A stretch of DNA of 64,000 nucleotides from Prochlorococcus marinus str. MIT 9215 (GCF_000018065.1 NC_009840.1:682001-746000); one strand, 5' to 3'; shown: positions 1-8,728, numbered from the stretch's first letter. Made by a program: numbers and translations. Notes: generated from the letters alone by a model not told the origin.

Positions 1-709
1 TACTTACGAAATCAAGCAGCTTACTTGTTGATCCAATAAAATCTGAGAGAATTAGCAAATTTTGACTGCATTCAGGATGAGCAATTACTTTTGAACCTGG
101 ATTTTGATATTTTAATTTTAAAAGTGCTTCTTCACTAAATGATTCATGAACAATGCAGCTGCCAGGCCATAATTTAATATCTCTTCCGGAATTTTTCTGT
201 ACCCATCTCCCAAGGTTCTGATCAGGTGCAAATATTATCTTTTTATCTTGAGGTATCTTTTTAATTAATGAGACTGCATTACTGCTTGTACATATAAGAT
301 CACTTTGAGCTTTTACTTCTGCAGTACAATTTATATAACTTACGACATAGTGATCTGGATTTTCTTTCCTGAACTTTTGAAATTTATCTGAGGGACAATC
401 ATCTGCTAATGAGCATCCTGCGTCAATATCTGGTAATAGGACTGTTTTATTAGGGCTAAGTATTTTTGCAGTTTCGGCCATAAAGTGCACACCGCAAAAA
501 ATTATTATATCAGCATCATTATTTGCAGCTTTCCTAGATAGATCTAATGAATCGCCAATAAAATCTGCAATTTCCTGAATCTCTGGAGCTTGATAATAGT
601 GCGCAAGAATAATTGCATTAGCTTTTTTGCAATGCTCCTTTATTTCAGAAATCAAATCCTCTTCCTTTTGAACTGATTTCTGTTTTGCAGTAGAAGTTAT
701 ACTGGTCAG
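1..709 (-). CDS. nadA: Quinolinate synthase NadA, 3' part cut by window edge
   Basis: Makes quinolinate from iminoaspartate and dihydroxyacetone phosphate with a 4Fe-4S cluster, in de novo NAD synthesis. About 236 codons are visible and the gene runs off the left edge. I see the N-terminal HYYQ-PEIQ-ADFIGDS region, the [10 protein letters not shown] motif with a cluster cysteine, and GSCIVHE with a second cysteine; the third should lie outside the window. There is no ATG, GTG or TTG start before the first good block except a TTG at 655 that follows AGGAAGAGG. I extended to a CTG at 709 because the frame is open back to there and the residues look NadA-like. The start is therefore uncertain. 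The divergent neighbour starts about 50 bp away. Confidence 0.93.
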   Translation of the reverse strand, partial: MTSITSTAKQKSVQKEEDLISEIKEHCKKANAIILAHYYQAPEIQEIADFIGDSLDLSRKAANNDADIIIFCGVHFMAETAKILSPNKTVLLPDIDAGCSLADDCPSDKFQKFRKENPDHYVVSYINCTAEVKAQSDLICTSSNAVSLIKKIPQDKKIIFAPDQNLGRWVQKNSGRDIKLWPGSCIVHESFSEEALLKLKYQNPGSKVIAHPECSQNLLILSDFIGSTSKLLDFVS

Positions 710-758
710 GATTTAGAATATCTCTAAATAGATTATATGTCTTTAAATAGAAAAAATT

Positions 759-1592
759 CTGACAAATTTAAAAATTGCTATTGTTGGTGACTGTCATGGT
801 CAATGGTCTGAATTAGACTTAAAAGTTTTATCGATTATCAAACCAAATATTGTTTTATTTGTGGGTGATATTTCTAATGGCAGTGTCAAAATAATTAAAA
901 AAATCAATGAGATCAAAATTCCTACTTTTGTGATTTTAGGAAATCATGATAGAGGGAAAGATTCTACAGGGGAAACTCTCTCAAAGCAGATACGTGTTCT
1001 TGGTGAAAAATATTGTGCATGGGATTTGAAAGTTTTTAATAATCAAATAAATTTATTGTCTGCTAGACCATGTAGTTCTGGCGGCGGGTATTATCTTTCG
1101 AAAGAAGTTAAAGGTGTTTATGGACCAATTACCGAACAAGATTCAATAAATAAAATTATCAAATGTTCTGAAAAGACTGTAGAAGATATACCTTTAATAA
1201 TTATGTCTCATGCAGGTCCCTCGGGTTTAGGTTCAGAACCTAAAAGCATTTGTGGTAAAGACTGGAAATTACCCTCACTAGATTGGGGAGATAGAGATTT
1301 GTCTGTGGCTATTTCTCAAATACAAAAGAGAAGAAAAGTTGATCTTGTGATTTTTGGTCATATGCACAACCGGCTTAAAAGAAATCTTGGTTTAAGAGAG
1401 ATGTTTAAAATTGACAGCAAAGGAACAATTTATTTCAACACTGCCGTGGTGCCAAGATATAAAACTGATAAAGATGGGAAATTACTAATTAACTTTTCAT
1501 GGATTGAGTTTGAAAAAAAAGGATTAAGAAATGTTTCTCATCGATGGTATTCAGAGTCTGGTGAAATTCGTGAAGAAGATAAATTTTTTTAG
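759..1592 (+). CDS. Calcineurin-type metallophosphoesterase (cyanobacterial family)
   Basis: Metal-dependent phosphoesterase of unknown substrate. The motifs appear in order: GDCHG (residues 10-14), FVGD, LGNHD, MSHAGPSG and FGHMH, which together form a complete two-metal site. The first in-frame standard start is GTG at 861, but that would remove GDCHG, so the gene must begin earlier. The frame is open from about 750 and offers only a CTG at 759. An ATG at 736 lies in another frame and would need a one-base shift to join. The choice is thus a CTG start (277 residues) or a small frameshift. It resembles the metallophosphoesterase conserved across cyanobacteria (TIGR04168-like). Confidence 0.85.
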   Translation: MTNLKIAIVGDCHGQWSELDLKVLSIIKPNIVLFVGDISNGSVKIIKKINEIKIPTFVILGNHDRGKDSTGETLSKQIRVLGEKYCAWDLKVFNNQINLLSARPCSSGGGYYLSKEVKGVYGPITEQDSINKIIKCSEKTVEDIPLIIMSHAGPSGLGSEPKSICGKDWKLPSLDWGDRDLSVAISQIQKRRKVDLVIFGHMHNRLKRNLGLREMFKIDSKGTIYFNTAVVPRYKTDKDGKLLINFSWIEFEKKGLRNVSHRWYSESGEIREEDKFF

Positions 1593-1615
1593 GATAATAT
1601 CTTTTTGTTTATATT

Positions 1616-2413
1616 TTAAGTATTTTTGGGCTTTTCATATCTTGAAAATAATGTTTGAGACAAGATATATCCCGCAATTCCTGCGGCTGTAAAAGCTAAA
1701 CCATTTTTAAATAGAGGTAATAAATCATTTGTTCTGGATATTATCGGTGCCAAACCAAAAATTCCAAATAACATTCCCCATAAGGGAGAAAGAAGAGCTA
1801 AAAATCCAATTGATATGACTTGACCTTCTTTTCTTGGAGCAGATGCAAAACCTGCTACTAAACCTCCAAGAATAGATGTACATAAAGTCCAAACATATTG
1901 TTCTTTGGGTAGACCCGGGACAACTTGACATCCTCCTCTTTCGAGGCAAATCCTTACTGAATCAATTGCATCTAATACTGCACCATCCTCGCCGTGATCT
2001 TTAACGTAGTATTGGTTGCCAAATCTTGTTTGAAGTTCAACCCAAAATAACCTCGGCATAAAATTAAAATAAGCCTCTCCGACGTTAAAGTTCAGCAAAT
2101 TTCCCCCTCTAGGATCCGCAACTATCAACAAACTTGTCTCATCTAAATCCCAATAGTCCCTTATTGCACTACCAGGTGAACTCTCAAATTGAGATAAATA
2201 TTTAATTTTCCACCCACTTTCAATTTCTAGATTGTTGAGCTTTTCCTCTAAAGATTTTTTCTGATTAGGACTTAATGTTTTAGCTAAATCAATTACTGGT
2301 GTTTTTTCTTCTGGTAAGAGATTTGGATTATTTATAGCTAAAACGGGTTTATGTGAAGTTAAAACTAATATTGATAGAAATATTCCTAATAAATAGTTAA
2401 TCTTTGAAGGCAT
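1616..2413 (-). CDS. TPM-domain membrane protein, Psb32-like
   Basis: 265 residues. A signal peptide covers residues 1-26. The TPM domain (about 35-160) contains the VIDLAKTLS opening and the DxTSLLIVADPRGG core. Three C-terminal membrane spans follow near 173-191, 199-223 and 235-255. In cyanobacteria and plants this architecture belongs to Psb32/TLP18.3, a thylakoid protein linked to photosystem II repair; that role is transferred from the family, not shown here. It lies convergent with the phosphoesterase (24 bp between stops) and divergent from the methyltransferase gene at 2445. Confidence 0.8.
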   Translation of the reverse strand: MPSKINYLLGIFLSILVLTSHKPVLAINNPNLLPEEKTPVIDLAKTLSPNQKKSLEEKLNNLEIESGWKIKYLSQFESSPGSAIRDYWDLDETSLLIVADPRGGNLLNFNVGEAYFNFMPRLFWVELQTRFGNQYYVKDHGEDGAVLDAIDSVRICLERGGCQVVPGLPKEQYVWTLCTSILGGLVAGFASAPRKEGQVISIGFLALLSPLWGMLFGIFGLAPIISRTNDLLPLFKNGLAFTAAGIAGYILSQTLFSRYEKPKNT

Positions 2414-2444
2414 AAATAAGTTCTGTCTTTTTATATTTTCGCCG

Positions 2445-3635
2445 ATGAATAGCTTACCCGCGAATAATCCAGACTGGTTAGTAAAAAAAATAATAAAAAT
2501 GGGTGGGACTATAAGTTTTTATGACTTTATGAACTTTGCATTAAATGATCCTATTAATGGTTATTACGGCAGCGGTAAAGCTGAGTTAGGCGTTCGAGGA
2601 GATTTTGTCACATCACCATCTTTATCTGATGATTTTGCTTTTTTGGTGGGTAAACAAATAGAAGATTGGTTGATTCAGTTCAAAAGTAGTTTTTTATCTA
2701 ATCAGACATTATCTATAACTGAATTTGGAGCTGGAGATGGAAGCTTTATGAGTGGATTAATTAAATATTTTTTAAAAAAGAGCAAGAATTTTTTAGAAGG
2801 AGTTTCTTTTGTAATTATTGAACCTAATGAAGGGATGGTAGAAAAACAAAAAAATAAATTGGAGGAATTTTTGAACTTAGGTATTGATATTTTATGGAAA
2901 GGTTTGGATGAAGTAGAGGAAAATAATATAAATGGAATAGTTCTAGCAAATGAGGTTTTGGATGCTTTGCCAGTAGAAAGAATAACCTTCTTAAAGGGAA
3001 AATTAATTCGGCAAGCAGTTTCTATAGACAAAAAATCTAATAAATTATTTTTTGATAAAATGCCAATTACACTTGAATTGGAAAAAAGTTTTGAACTTGC
3101 TAAAAGTGAGTTGGGAATAACTATTCCGCCTGAAGATGCTCTTGAAGGATGGACGACAGAATGGCATGTAGATAACTCAAAATGGTTAGAAGCTATTTAT
3201 GGGAAAATCAATAATGGTATTTTATTGATAATTGATTACGCTAAAGAAGCTAAAAAATACTATAACTCTAAGAATTCTGATGGGACGATAGTTTCATATG
3301 AAAATCAAAAAATGAAGAATAATGTCCTAGATTCTCCTGGAAATTGCGATTTAACATCTCATGTGTGCATAGAAACTTTAATTAATGATGCTGAGAGTCT
3401 TGGATTTAATACTGATGGAATAACTAAACAAGGAGAGGCTTTGTTGGCGCTTGGATTGGCAGAGAGACTTTATGGGATTCAGAAAGAATTTAAGGAGAAT
3501 TTATCAAATGCTCTTTTAAGGAGAGAGGCATTACTTAGACTCGTAGATCCTGTTTGTTTAGGTGATTTTAAGTGGTTTGTTTTTAAAAAGTTTAATGAGA
3601 AGAAAATGAATATAAAATCAACCTGTTTGCGTTAA
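2445..3635 (+). CDS. SAM-dependent methyltransferase, MidA/NDUFAF7 family
   Basis: 396 residues, typical for COG1565 (DUF185). Near the N-terminus is the family block [22 protein letters not shown], and the SAM-binding loop EFGAGDGS sits near residues 90-97, followed by [11 protein letters not shown]. Mitochondrial NDUFAF7 methylates an arginine of complex I; a role in NDH-1 assembly in cyanobacteria is inference. The 3' end overlaps the aroB stop by four bases in tail-to-tail orientation. The 31-bp divergent gap to the Psb32-like gene must hold both promoters. Confidence 0.8.
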   Translation: MNSLPANNPDWLVKKIIKMGGTISFYDFMNFALNDPINGYYGSGKAELGVRGDFVTSPSLSDDFAFLVGKQIEDWLIQFKSSFLSNQTLSITEFGAGDGSFMSGLIKYFLKKSKNFLEGVSFVIIEPNEGMVEKQKNKLEEFLNLGIDILWKGLDEVEENNINGIVLANEVLDALPVERITFLKGKLIRQAVSIDKKSNKLFFDKMPITLELEKSFELAKSELGITIPPEDALEGWTTEWHVDNSKWLEAIYGKINNGILLIIDYAKEAKKYYNSKNSDGTIVSYENQKMKNNVLDSPGNCDLTSHVCIETLINDAESLGFNTDGITKQGEALLALGLAERLYGIQKEFKENLSNALLRREALLRLVDPVCLGDFKWFVFKKFNEKKMNIKSTCLR

Positions 3636-4723
3636 GAAAAAAACTTTAAAAATAATGAATCTTCTACGTCATCATATATATCAACAGCACCAATTTCTTT
3701 CGGTAATATAAATCTCATTTTGCCATCACGAACTTTTTTATCACCCATAAGTATTGTTAGAACGTCTTCTTTATTTATTTTTGGGATCTCGGTAGGAAGA
3801 TCATAACTCTCTAAGAGAACTCGCTGTCTCTCTAATTCTTCTTTAGACCATAACCCTTTTTCAATTGCTATTTTCCCCGCAATATTCATACCAATTGATA
3901 TCGCCTCACCATGCAGAAATTTGCCGTATCCACATAAATTTTCAATAACGTGACCAAAAGAATGACCATAATTCAATATTGCTCTAACACCATTTTCATG
4001 TTCGTCTTGAGAAACAACATGAGACTTTGTTTTAATTGAACTATTAATTATTTTAATTAAATATTCATTTTTGAGATTTATCAGTTCATTTTTGTTTTTA
4101 TCAATTTCTAGGTATTCGAAAAGCTCTTTATCTCTTATTACTCCGTATTTTATTACTTCAGCCATACCAGCACTAAATTCTCTTTTGGGTAAACTTTTTA
4201 AGGTTTCTGGGTCAATAAAAACTGCTTTAGGTTGATTAAAAGCTCCAATTAAATTTTTTCCTTTTGGATGATTTACGCCTGTTTTTCCTCCCACAGATGA
4301 ATCAACCATTGATAATAATGTTGTTGGAATCTGAATATATTCGATACCTCTCAGCCAAGTCGCAGCAGCAAAACCACTTACATCTCCAACAATTCCTCCT
4401 CCAAGGGCAATAATTATTGAATTTCTATCTAAGCCAAATTCAAATGCTACATCATATATTTCACTTAAGGTTTTTAAGTTTTTATATGATTCTCCAGCCT
4501 TGATAAGGAACATTTTGGCCTGAAATTTATTATCTTTTAAATTATTTAAGAATTTTTTACCATACAAATTTGATATTTCTTCATTTGAAATCACAAGTAT
4601 TTTTCTTTTCTTTGTTATTCCAATTTTTAAGAGTTCTTCGCTGATATTATTCAGTATCCCTGCTTCTAGAGTTACTTCGTATGACTTTTCACCTAATGGG
4701 ACTAATATTTTTCTCTTATTCAC
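3632..4723 (-). CDS. aroB: 3-dehydroquinate synthase
   Basis: Second enzyme of the shikimate pathway, converting DAHP to 3-dehydroquinate with NAD and a divalent metal. 363 residues, normal length. Visible motifs are the NAD-binding [16 protein letters not shown], the [20 protein letters not shown] block, EVIKYG with a metal-binding glutamate, and the metal histidines in [11 protein letters not shown] and [14 protein letters not shown] start. It is convergent with, and overlaps by four bases, the MidA-like gene, and divergent from purK. Confidence 0.97.
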   Translation of the reverse strand: MNKRKILVPLGEKSYEVTLEAGILNNISEELLKIGITKKRKILVISNEEISNLYGKKFLNNLKDNKFQAKMFLIKAGESYKNLKTLSEIYDVAFEFGLDRNSIIIALGGGIVGDVSGFAAATWLRGIEYIQIPTTLLSMVDSSVGGKTGVNHPKGKNLIGAFNQPKAVFIDPETLKSLPKREFSAGMAEVIKYGVIRDKELFEYLEIDKNKNELINLKNEYLIKIINSSIKTKSHVVSQDEHENGVRAILNYGHSFGHVIENLCGYGKFLHGEAISIGMNIAGKIAIEKGLWSKEELERQRVLLESYDLPTEIPKINKEDVLTILMGDKKVRDGKMRFILPKEIGAVDIYDDVEDSLFLKFFS

Positions 4724-4847
4724 AATTGATTACCTAGTTAAAATTTATAAATATTTGGTATTAAATACTTAATATATTAGCAAAATCTAAGCTCTAGATC
4801 CTTAAAATTCAGTTGTTAAGAATTAGAAATGGTAATAAAATCATGCT

Positions 4848-6038
4848 ATGAGTTTTAAAAAAAATATAAACGTTATTAAGAAAAATTATTCCCTAGGAAT
4901 AATTGGAGGTGGTCAGTTAGCATTGATGTTAACCGAGGCAGCAAAAAAAAGAGATTTAGAAGTATGTGTGCAAACAAAATCTTGTGATGATCCTGCTGGT
5001 TCAAAAGCAGATCATGTCATAGAAGCTGATCCTTTAAAGATAAGAGGTAATAAATCATTAATTAATGAGTGTGAAAAAATAATTTTTGAAAATGAATGGA
5101 TAAAAATTGATAAATTAAATTTAATTGGCAATAATGATATTTTTGTTCCAAGCCTTAATGCAATTAAGCCATTAGTAGATAGGTTTTCTCAAAAAAGATT
5201 AATAGATAGAATGAATATTCCCTGTCCAAAATGGATAAGTATTGAAGATTTTAAAAATCTCTCGGATGAGGAAATCAATAATTGGACTTTTCCTCTAATG
5301 GCAAAATCAAATAAAGGTGGATATGACGGCAAAGGGAACAGAAAAATCAAGACAAAAGAAGATTTAGATTCTTTTTTAACAGAGAATAATTCTGATGAAT
5401 GGTTAATAGAAGAATGGATAGAGTATGAAAAAGAACTGGCTCTTGTTGGTTCGAGAGATCGGACCGGTAAGATAAGATTCTTTCCAATAGTTGAGACATT
5501 CCAATCAAACCATGTTTGTGATTGGGTTCTTGCACCTGGAACAAATGAATATGATTTGAACTTATTTGCAATAAATATTTTCTCTTCAATAGTCAATGAA
5601 CTTAATTACGTTGGAGTTTTAGCTATTGAATTTTTTTATGGCGATAATGGTCTTTTAATTAATGAAATAGCTCCTAGAACACATAACTCAGCTCATTTCT
5701 CTATTGAAGCTTGTACTTCAAGTCAGTTTGATCAATATGTTTGCATTTCTTCTGGGATAATGCCACCTGAAATTAAAATGAACTGTGAAGGGGCAATTAT
5801 GATAAATCTACTGGGATTAAAAAATAATTTCCCAATCTCAATGGAAACCAGAATTAAAATGTTATCTGAAATTGAGGGCTCTAATATTCATTGTTACGGC
5901 AAATCTCGAGAAATTCTGGGAAGAAAAATGGCTCACATTACATTTTTATTAAATGGTAAAACGCATTCAGAAAGATATGATGAGGCACAAGTTTTGTTAA
6001 CTATGGTACGAGACATATGGCCATCTCCAAATGGATAA
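4848..6038 (+). CDS. purK: N5-carboxyaminoimidazole ribonucleotide synthase
   Basis: ATP-grasp enzyme of purine synthesis, converting AIR plus bicarbonate and ATP to N5-CAIR. 396 residues. The N-terminal GIIGGGQLALML motif (about 17-28), the GYDGKGN ATP loop, VGVLAIEFF and NEIAPRTHNSAH are all present. The 6S RNA gene starts about 20 bp after the stop, the same purK-6S order known from Synechococcus and other Prochlorococcus, so read-through from purK may add to 6S RNA levels. Confidence 0.97.
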   Translation: MSFKKNINVIKKNYSLGIIGGGQLALMLTEAAKKRDLEVCVQTKSCDDPAGSKADHVIEADPLKIRGNKSLINECEKIIFENEWIKIDKLNLIGNNDIFVPSLNAIKPLVDRFSQKRLIDRMNIPCPKWISIEDFKNLSDEEINNWTFPLMAKSNKGGYDGKGNRKIKTKEDLDSFLTENNSDEWLIEEWIEYEKELALVGSRDRTGKIRFFPIVETFQSNHVCDWVLAPGTNEYDLNLFAINIFSSIVNELNYVGVLAIEFFYGDNGLLINEIAPRTHNSAHFSIEACTSSQFDQYVCISSGIMPPEIKMNCEGAIMINLLGLKNNFPISMETRIKMLSEIEGSNIHCYGKSREILGRKMAHITFLLNGKTHSERYDEAQVLLTMVRDIWPSPNG

Positions 6039-6059
6039 AAAAATAAGTTAGAGTTAAGT

Positions 6060-6235
6060 CACTGGATCTTTGGTTAAGTTCTTCTTTATGTGCTCTGATC
6101 TGACTCTCTTTCGACATGAGGAGACTGTCGTGATGCGGTAGTAAACCGATCTTGTAATCGGAAACGAAAGCCCACTTTGAATCCTCTTCTGGCATTTCCA
6201 GGTCGATGCAGCAGAGAACTGACGGGGATCCGGTA
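6060..6235 (+). ncRNA. ssrS: 6S RNA (RNA polymerase regulator)
   Basis: 6S RNA mimics an open promoter and binds the housekeeping RNA polymerase. Its place right after purK is the position reported for cyanobacterial 6S RNA (ssaA/Yfr7). The ends pair: CTGGATC at 6062-6068 with GATCCGG at 6227-6233. The whole segment is much more G+C-rich than its surroundings, has no convincing ORF, and is followed at once by an intrinsic terminator. The exact 5' and 3' ends are estimates. A CTTGTAA stretch inside it resembles a tRNA-Thr anticodon loop but does not fold as a tRNA. Confidence 0.82.
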
Positions 6236-6238
6236 TAA

Positions 6239-6285
6239 GGCTTAGAACTGCTGCTATAACAGCATTCTGAGCCTTTATATTTTGC
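6239..6285 (+). terminator. Intrinsic terminator of 6S RNA
   Basis: A long hairpin, GGCTTAGAACTGCTG paired with CAGCATTCTGAGCC (6239-6253 with 6260-6273) around a CTATAA loop, is followed by a T-rich tract. It lies four bases after the predicted 3' end of the 6S RNA. Confidence 0.8.
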
Positions 6286-6630
6286 TTTATTTTAGAGCTG
6301 TCCTACCAGCTTGTCCTACCAAATTGCCCTACCATAATGTCCTACCAAGTTAATACTATGAAACAAAGCTAATCATATTAATTAGTTTGTAATAAGACAG
6401 ATCGAGAGAGGTAGAAATTATAAATAAAAGAAAATATAATTAGATTTGTCGAGATAAACCTTATAGTAATACTTCTCAGGGATTTTGTGCGGTTAGCTAA
6501 ATGAATCTAATAGCTTTTCCTATAGGAAATAGCAAGCATATGTCTTACCAGTAAGATTCCTATAAACCTAGTTATATAAATTAATTGGAGCTATAGGTTG
6601 GTAGGACATACTATCTCTATTTAAAAGGCT
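6286..6630. other. Gene-free, repeat- and palindrome-rich spacer
   Basis: No supported ORF. The spacer lies between two converging transcripts, the 6S RNA and the small gene at 6813. It contains a four-copy 13-bp tandem array (6299-6350), a variant copy TGTCTTACCA (6541-6550), an inverted copy TGGTAGGACA (6599-6608) and a perfect 14-bp palindrome TTTCCTATAGGAAA (6516-6529). Function unknown. Confidence 0.6.
6299..6350 (+). repeat. Four-copy 13-bp tandem repeat TGTCCTACCA-N3
   Basis: The copies start at 6299, 6312, 6325 and 6338, exactly 13 bp apart. Each is TGTCCTACCA plus three variable bases; copy three reads TGCCCTACCA. The core is constant and the three spacer bases differ (GCT, AAT, TAA, AGT). 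The pattern fits repeated protein-binding sites better than slipped-strand expansion of an exact unit. The period is not a multiple of three, so it is not a coding repeat. Confidence 0.9.
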
Positions 6631-6813
6631 TCAGCTTGTCCAGGGCTTATTGAGAGTGGATTTGTCCCGATCAAAGGTCATTTCTTGACCTCCTTTCATG
6701 CATCCGCCTGTTGGATAGCTAATAACCTTTTTTGATATTGCACCAATTCCAATAGCTAATACTCCAATTCCTAATAGTGCTTTTGTTCTGTTGCTTGCAA
6801 GAAGAGATTTCAT
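6631..6813 (-). CDS. Small membrane protein, unknown
   Basis: 60 residues. One hydrophobic segment at about residues 12-26 (ALLGIGVLAIGIGAI) is followed by a polar tail with a single cysteine in GGCMKGGQE. It has an ATG start without a clear Shine-Dalgarno, as is common here. No family recognised. It sits downstream of the four-cysteine gene at 7096 on the same strand (gap 52 bp) and could share its transcript. Confidence 0.6.
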   Translation of the reverse strand: MKSLLASNRTKALLGIGVLAIGIGAISKKVISYPTGGCMKGGQEMTFDRDKSTLNKPWTS

Positions 6814-6865
6814 TAGAAATTTATATTTATTTTAATGATAGAAGCTATCTTCTTATCTGTGGATT

Positions 6866-7096
6866 CTAAGCTGCTTCTGGAGCGAATATTCTGCTGTTCT
6901 CTCTCCAGTATCTACACCCCTTAATGAGATGATCTCCTTGAGGAATAAGCTTTTGATGAAACGGACAAGTAAGGATGGTGACACAAGAACTTGTCGTGCT
7001 GTACCTGAAGTGATTGCAAGTAATACAAATCTTCCGTCGTTTTCTTACTAATATCTCGTCCTCTAAATAATCCCATTCCTGCCAGTCCTGCATCAT
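6866..7096 (-). CDS. Small four-cysteine protein, copy 1, behind a LexA-type box
   Basis: 76 residues. A basic stretch VRKRRKICITCNHFRYSTT is followed by LTCP and then IPQGDHLIKGC-YW. Cys24, Cys27, Cys44 and Cys61 match the four cysteines of the paralogue at 12700 and suggest a zinc site; Cys38 is extra in this copy. Function unknown; nucleic-acid binding is a guess from the basic-plus-zinc layout. The start codon lies only five bases from a perfect AGTACAGATGTACT palindrome, so transcription should be controlled by the SOS repressor. Two ATGs are adjacent (7096 and 7093). Confidence 0.8.
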   Translation of the reverse strand: MMQDWQEWDYLEDEILVRKRRKICITCNHFRYSTTSSCVTILTCPFHQKLIPQGDHLIKGCRYWRENSRIFAPEAA

Positions 7097-7101
7097 AATA
7101 T

Positions 7102-7149
7102 AGTACAGATGTACTAATATTTATAGCAACAGGGCTAGGTTCAAGTCAA
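7102..7149 (-). promoter_or_regulatory. SOS-type promoter with LexA box (locus 1)
   Basis: Read on the minus strand: -35 TTGACT (7144-7149), an 18-bp spacer, -10 TATAAA (7120-7125), then the perfect palindrome AGTACAGATGTACT (7102-7115) five bases before the ATG. Cyanobacterial LexA sites have the form RGTAC-N3-DGTWC; this one fits and would cover the transcription start. Confidence 0.75.
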
Positions 7150-7160
7150 CTATTAACCAT

Positions 7161-7253
7161 ATGAGATATTTCGAGGGGTGTATGTGGTTAATGGTCTTGG
7201 CTGTATGTATTTATGAGACCTCAAAAATTTTTGTTGAAATTTTACGGATATAA
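7161..7253 (+). CDS. Possible 30-residue hydrophobic peptide
   Basis: Starts ATG, MRYFEGCMWLMVLAV, hydrophobic in its first two thirds. Its 3' end overlaps the end of the opposing gene at 7242-7391 by 12 bases. It has no Shine-Dalgarno and no recognisable homologue. It could be chance. Confidence 0.25.
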   Translation: MRYFEGCMWLMVLAVCIYETSKIFVEILRI

Positions 7254-7391
7254 CTTTCTAATAGCTTTCTTTTGTTCTTGCTTTTTTATCTCTTCAGCAT
7301 CCAAGACAGGGAAGGTATTTTGATTTAGTGATGAAAAGAAGGTGCTTTTGTTGAATAGTTTGAACAGTGGTGGGAGTAGTAATCGTTTCAT
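7242..7391 (-). CDS. Small unknown protein directly after the NTF2-like gene
   Basis: 49 residues, beginning MKRLLLPPLFKLF and ending in a charged helix (EEIKKQEQKKAIRK). Its ATG follows the stop codon of the NTF2-like gene with no gap, which strongly suggests translational coupling and a real gene. No family recognised. Confidence 0.6.
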   Translation of the reverse strand: MKRLLLPPLFKLFNKSTFFSSLNQNTFPVLDAEEIKKQEQKKAIRKLYP

Positions 7392-7775
7392 TTATTCCCA
7401 TGTGGTCATATCAGTAGTGCCTTGAGATCTTTGCATCCAAGAATACTTCCAAGTACCATTTTCATTTTTAAAAATGCAAGTATAAGTTGAAAGATCTTTA
7501 TTTTTATTTCCTTTATAGCTGAAGATTTCATTTAAAGTAAAAACTGCGTAAGCTATCTCACCGTAAATTTCAATTTTGTGGGTTTTGATTAGTTCTGATG
7601 ATTCTGCAACTAAGTCTTTACTATCAAACATTCCCACTAATCCCTTAGCAGATATTGGATTTCCACTTGGTCTTACAGCTAAAAAATCCTCAGTTACGTT
7701 TGGTATTAGAAAAGAAGAATCTTCACTGGTTGCATAACCATTAATTAAATCTTCTATGGCTTTAGTATTTGACAT
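7392..7775 (-). CDS. NTF2-like / SnoaL-fold protein
   Basis: 127 residues, the length of a single cone-shaped NTF2-like domain. An N-terminal helix (AIEDLINGYATSED) is followed by beta strands ending YTCIFKNENGTWKYSWMQRSQ, the usual last strands of DUF4440/SnoaL-like proteins. Function unknown; these folds often bind small ligands. A short hairpin plus T6 lies directly before the start (7783-7796). It forms a two-gene unit with the 49-residue ORF behind it. Confidence 0.65.
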   Translation of the reverse strand: MSNTKAIEDLINGYATSEDSSFLIPNVTEDFLAVRPSGNPISAKGLVGMFDSKDLVAESSELIKTHKIEIYGEIAYAVFTLNEIFSYKGNKNKDLSTYTCIFKNENGTWKYSWMQRSQGTTDMTTWE

Positions 7776-7902
7776 TAAAAAAGGAGCTAATGCCCCTTAT
7801 TTTAGATCGACTGTCAATCAATATAAAAGATGTTAATAAATTAGCTTTTAAAGTATTTCCAAAGATATTTAATACTAAACTTCATTGATTTATTAATTAA
7901 TT

Positions 7903-8115
7903 TTGAAACACTTTATTTCTTTTATTCCTTTTCTTTTTATGTCAATTCTTTCATTAAGTTGTTCTAATAAACCTGTTGAAAAAGAAATGAAAATGCCAAT
8001 GCTATTTGATACACAGGAACAGGCTGAAAAAGAAGCTTACAAGTTTGGGTGTGAAGGAGCCCATCAAATGGGAGATAAATGGATGCCGTGCAGTATGCAC
8101 AAACATAACCATTAG
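7903..8115 (+). CDS. Small lipoprotein, DUF3721-like
   Basis: 70 residues from a TTG start. A signal sequence ends in a lipobox LSLSC (Cys20), so the mature protein should be lipid-anchored. The mature part has the motif EQAEKEAYKFGCEGAHQMGDKWMPC and a His-rich tail (HKHNH). The FGC-GAH-MG-WMPC pattern is, as far as I recall, that of DUF3721, common in marine picocyanobacteria. The two cysteines and the histidines could bind metal; this is inference. Confidence 0.75.
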   Translation: MKHFISFIPFLFMSILSLSCSNKPVEKEMKMPMLFDTQEQAEKEAYKFGCEGAHQMGDKWMPCSMHKHNH

Positions 8116-8280
8116 AAAGGAGCAAATTTACTTTTATTTTAGATAACTTTCAATCAGCTAAAAGTTTGGATAAAGTTTGGATAGAAAATTACGATTCCTT
8201 GAGATCCCCGTGATAGCTAGACGCGCTCACTTTTCATTTGGAGAGATTTAATTAATCAAAAGTAAAAAATTTTTTTAAAA

Positions 8281-8463
8281 TTACCTTTTATAGATAAATT
8301 TTTGTATGTCTTCGAATAGATTTGATTTTGATTTAAAAAATCCATTGCTTTTTAAATAAGATTTTCCTTTTTCTATATTTTCAATTCTTTTTTCATAAGA
8401 ATTTTCATCTAAATTTTTTGGCATAAAAAAAATAGTCGGACTCCTATTCTGAATAATGCTCAC
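8281..8463 (-). CDS. Small unknown charged protein
   Basis: 60 residues from GTG at 8463, or 47 residues from an internal ATG (MPKNLDENSYEKRIENIEKG), which I think more likely. Lysine-rich, no membrane segment, no known family. Confidence 0.45.
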   Translation of the reverse strand: MSIIQNRSPTIFFMPKNLDENSYEKRIENIEKGKSYLKSNGFFKSKSNLFEDIQKFIYKR

Positions 8464-8561
8464 AAAAAAGCGGTTACCTTAAATACAAAATTTAAATTCT
8501 TTTTTGAATTGCTTCTCATGCAAACTAAAGATCTAATAAAAAAGTTTCTTTTCTTAAATTT

Positions 8562-8699
8562 CTAAGAATCTTTTGATATTTTGTTCTTCATGTCCTCAAT
8601 ATTATTTATTAATTTGTCTAACCATTCTGTATTGTCTTCTGGTTTTAGATATGTAATTTTTGGTTGATTAATTTCAAGAGTCTCAAAATCTCCACTCAT
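8562..8699 (-). CDS. 45-residue unknown protein with strong RBS
   Basis: Begins MSGDFETLEINQPKITYL and ends in an amphipathic helix (WLDKLINNIEDMKNKI). The start is fixed by AAGGAG five bases upstream of the ATG, which is unusually strong for this genome. No homologue recognised. Confidence 0.6.
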   Translation of the reverse strand: MSGDFETLEINQPKITYLKPEDNTEWLDKLINNIEDMKNKISKDS

Positions 8700-8728
8700 A
8701 AATTCTCCTTCGTAAATTTTTCAAAATC

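Noticed and set aside
6140..6170. Possible tRNA-Thr (CTTGTAA loop between CCGA and TCGG)
   Set aside because: The anticodon stem would leave an 8-base loop or a mismatch, there is no acceptor stem or T loop, and the segment lies inside the 6S RNA.
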